Assembly (NCBI GenBank): GCA_903837255.1
Contig: CAILTZ010000647.1
Location: 1-7,374, forward strand
Source of the DNA: an uncultured Pirellula sp.
GTDB taxonomy: Bacteria; Planctomycetota; Planctomycetia; Pirellulales; Pirellulaceae
Length of the DNA: 7,374 nucleotides
Direction: 5' to 3'
A program made the position numbers and the translations under genes. Below the pieces are notes generated by a model. It saw only the letters and a list, made by a program, of their open reading frames with translations. It was not told the origin of the DNA and made no database searches. This document shows, in pieces, positions 7,058 to 7,374 of this stretch; within the stretch, counting starts at the first letter, position 1; each line of letters begins with the position of its first letter.

Positions 7058-7083
7058 CCCGCCTTGGACGATTGTTTGCTTTT
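7042..7083 (+). terminator. Intrinsic terminator overlapping the sulfatase stop codon
   Basis: GTCCAAGGCG at 7042-7051 pairs perfectly with CGCCTTGGAC at 7060-7069. The eight-base loop (7052-7059) contains the stop codon TAA at 7055-7057. A T-rich tail, ATTGTTTGCTTTT, runs to 7083. Stem, loop and tail fit a Rho-independent terminator, with the left arm inside the last codons of the sulfatase. It has no T-tract on the opposite side, so it should act mainly on plus-strand transcription. Confidence 0.75.
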
Positions 7084-7152
7084 CGAATGCAAATGCGCCA
7101 TTAAGCCATCGAAGGTAGCTGCGAATTACGCCTCCACCTGACAAGTCCGGTC

Positions 7153-7374
7153 TTAGCCTTTGACTTCAAACTCTGCATCGATCGCGTCATCGTTAGGCCC
7201 CTTGGCCTCAGGCGATGCGGTCGAACTCTGCGGTGTGGATGCAAAGGAAGAGCGGAACGCATTGGCGGTTTGTTCGAGTTCGGCTGTCGCTAGCTTGATC
7301 GCCTCTGCCTCGTTTAGGTTCAGAGCATCGCGGAGCTTCTTGATCGCGGCTTCGAGTGGTTCGCGGTCCGAAAC
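7153..7374 (-). CDS. dnaK: Chaperone DnaK (Hsp70), C-terminal end only
   Basis: The minus strand is open from the window edge to a TAA at 7153-7155, giving 73 residues with no start in the window; the gene continues beyond the right edge. The translation begins VSDREPLEAAIKKLRDALNL, a charged helix like the DnaK lid, followed by a Ser/Thr/Pro-rich linker and the ending DDAIDAEFEVKG. That ending closely matches the acidic tail (DDVIDAEFEE-type) typical of bacterial DnaK. The full protein would be a cytoplasmic ATP-dependent chaperone working with DnaJ and GrpE. It converges on the sulfatase gene with a 95-bp gap, and no separate minus-strand terminator is evident. The call rests on a short segment, but the tail motif is distinctive. 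Confidence 0.82.
   Translation of the reverse strand, partial: VSDREPLEAAIKKLRDALNLNEAEAIKLATAELEQTANAFRSSFASTPQSSTASPEAKGPNDDAIDAEFEVKG

Noticed and set aside
1..7374. CRISPR array, tRNA, rRNA, insertion sequence or phage module
   Set aside because: No regularly spaced repeats, cloverleaf-like segments, transposase motifs or long terminal inverted repeats were seen on either strand; nearly all of the sequence is taken up by five recognisable genes.

Overview
The window looks like a piece of a planctomycete chromosome, most likely from the Pirellulaceae (Rhodopirellula-like). The reasons are a secreted formylglycine-type sulfatase, other large exported carbohydrate-active or hydrolytic proteins, moderate GC content, mostly weak or absent Shine-Dalgarno sequences, and single genes on mixed strands with few tight operons. 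This assignment is inferred from style and protein resemblance; no phylogenetic marker was compared.

Layout. Positions 70-2445 (minus) encode a 791-residue exported protein with two alpha/beta-hydrolase units in tandem. The C-terminal unit keeps a GxSxG nucleophile elbow and a plausible Asp/His pair. The N-terminal unit has lost the serine and looks like a pseudoenzyme. A 158-bp divergent intergenic region (2446-2603) holds a long interrupted dyad, an exact TATAAT box and a 7-bp GC-rich hairpin in the predicted leader of the next gene. Positions 2604-3977 (plus) encode an iron- and pterin-dependent aromatic amino acid hydroxylase (PhhA/PAH type) with all three iron ligands. It has an unassigned N-terminal part of about 85 residues and a C-terminal extension of about 125 residues. 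A nested hairpin follows its stop codon. Positions 4102-5388 (plus) encode an exported protein with features of the galactose-mutarotase-like fold. After 61 bp, 5450-7057 (plus) encodes an exported S1-family sulfatase with an intact C-T-P-S-R maturation motif. A strong intrinsic terminator is built around the sulfatase stop codon. The last 222 bases (7153-7374, minus) are the C-terminal end of DnaK, converging on the sulfatase.

How the genes may work together. The mutarotase-like gene and the sulfatase probably form one transcription unit for handling a sulfated sugar or glycan outside the cytoplasm. The tandem hydrolase could remove esters from the same kind of substrate, but it is divergently transcribed and separated by the hydroxylase, so this link is weak. 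The hydroxylase is cytoplasmic amino acid metabolism (phenylalanine to tyrosine, or a related reaction) and seems unrelated. I see no tRNA, rRNA, CRISPR array, insertion sequence, attachment site or origin. I see no clear sign of a complete new multi-gene system. The most unusual items are the half-dead tandem hydrolase, the extended hydroxylase and the structured divergent promoter region.
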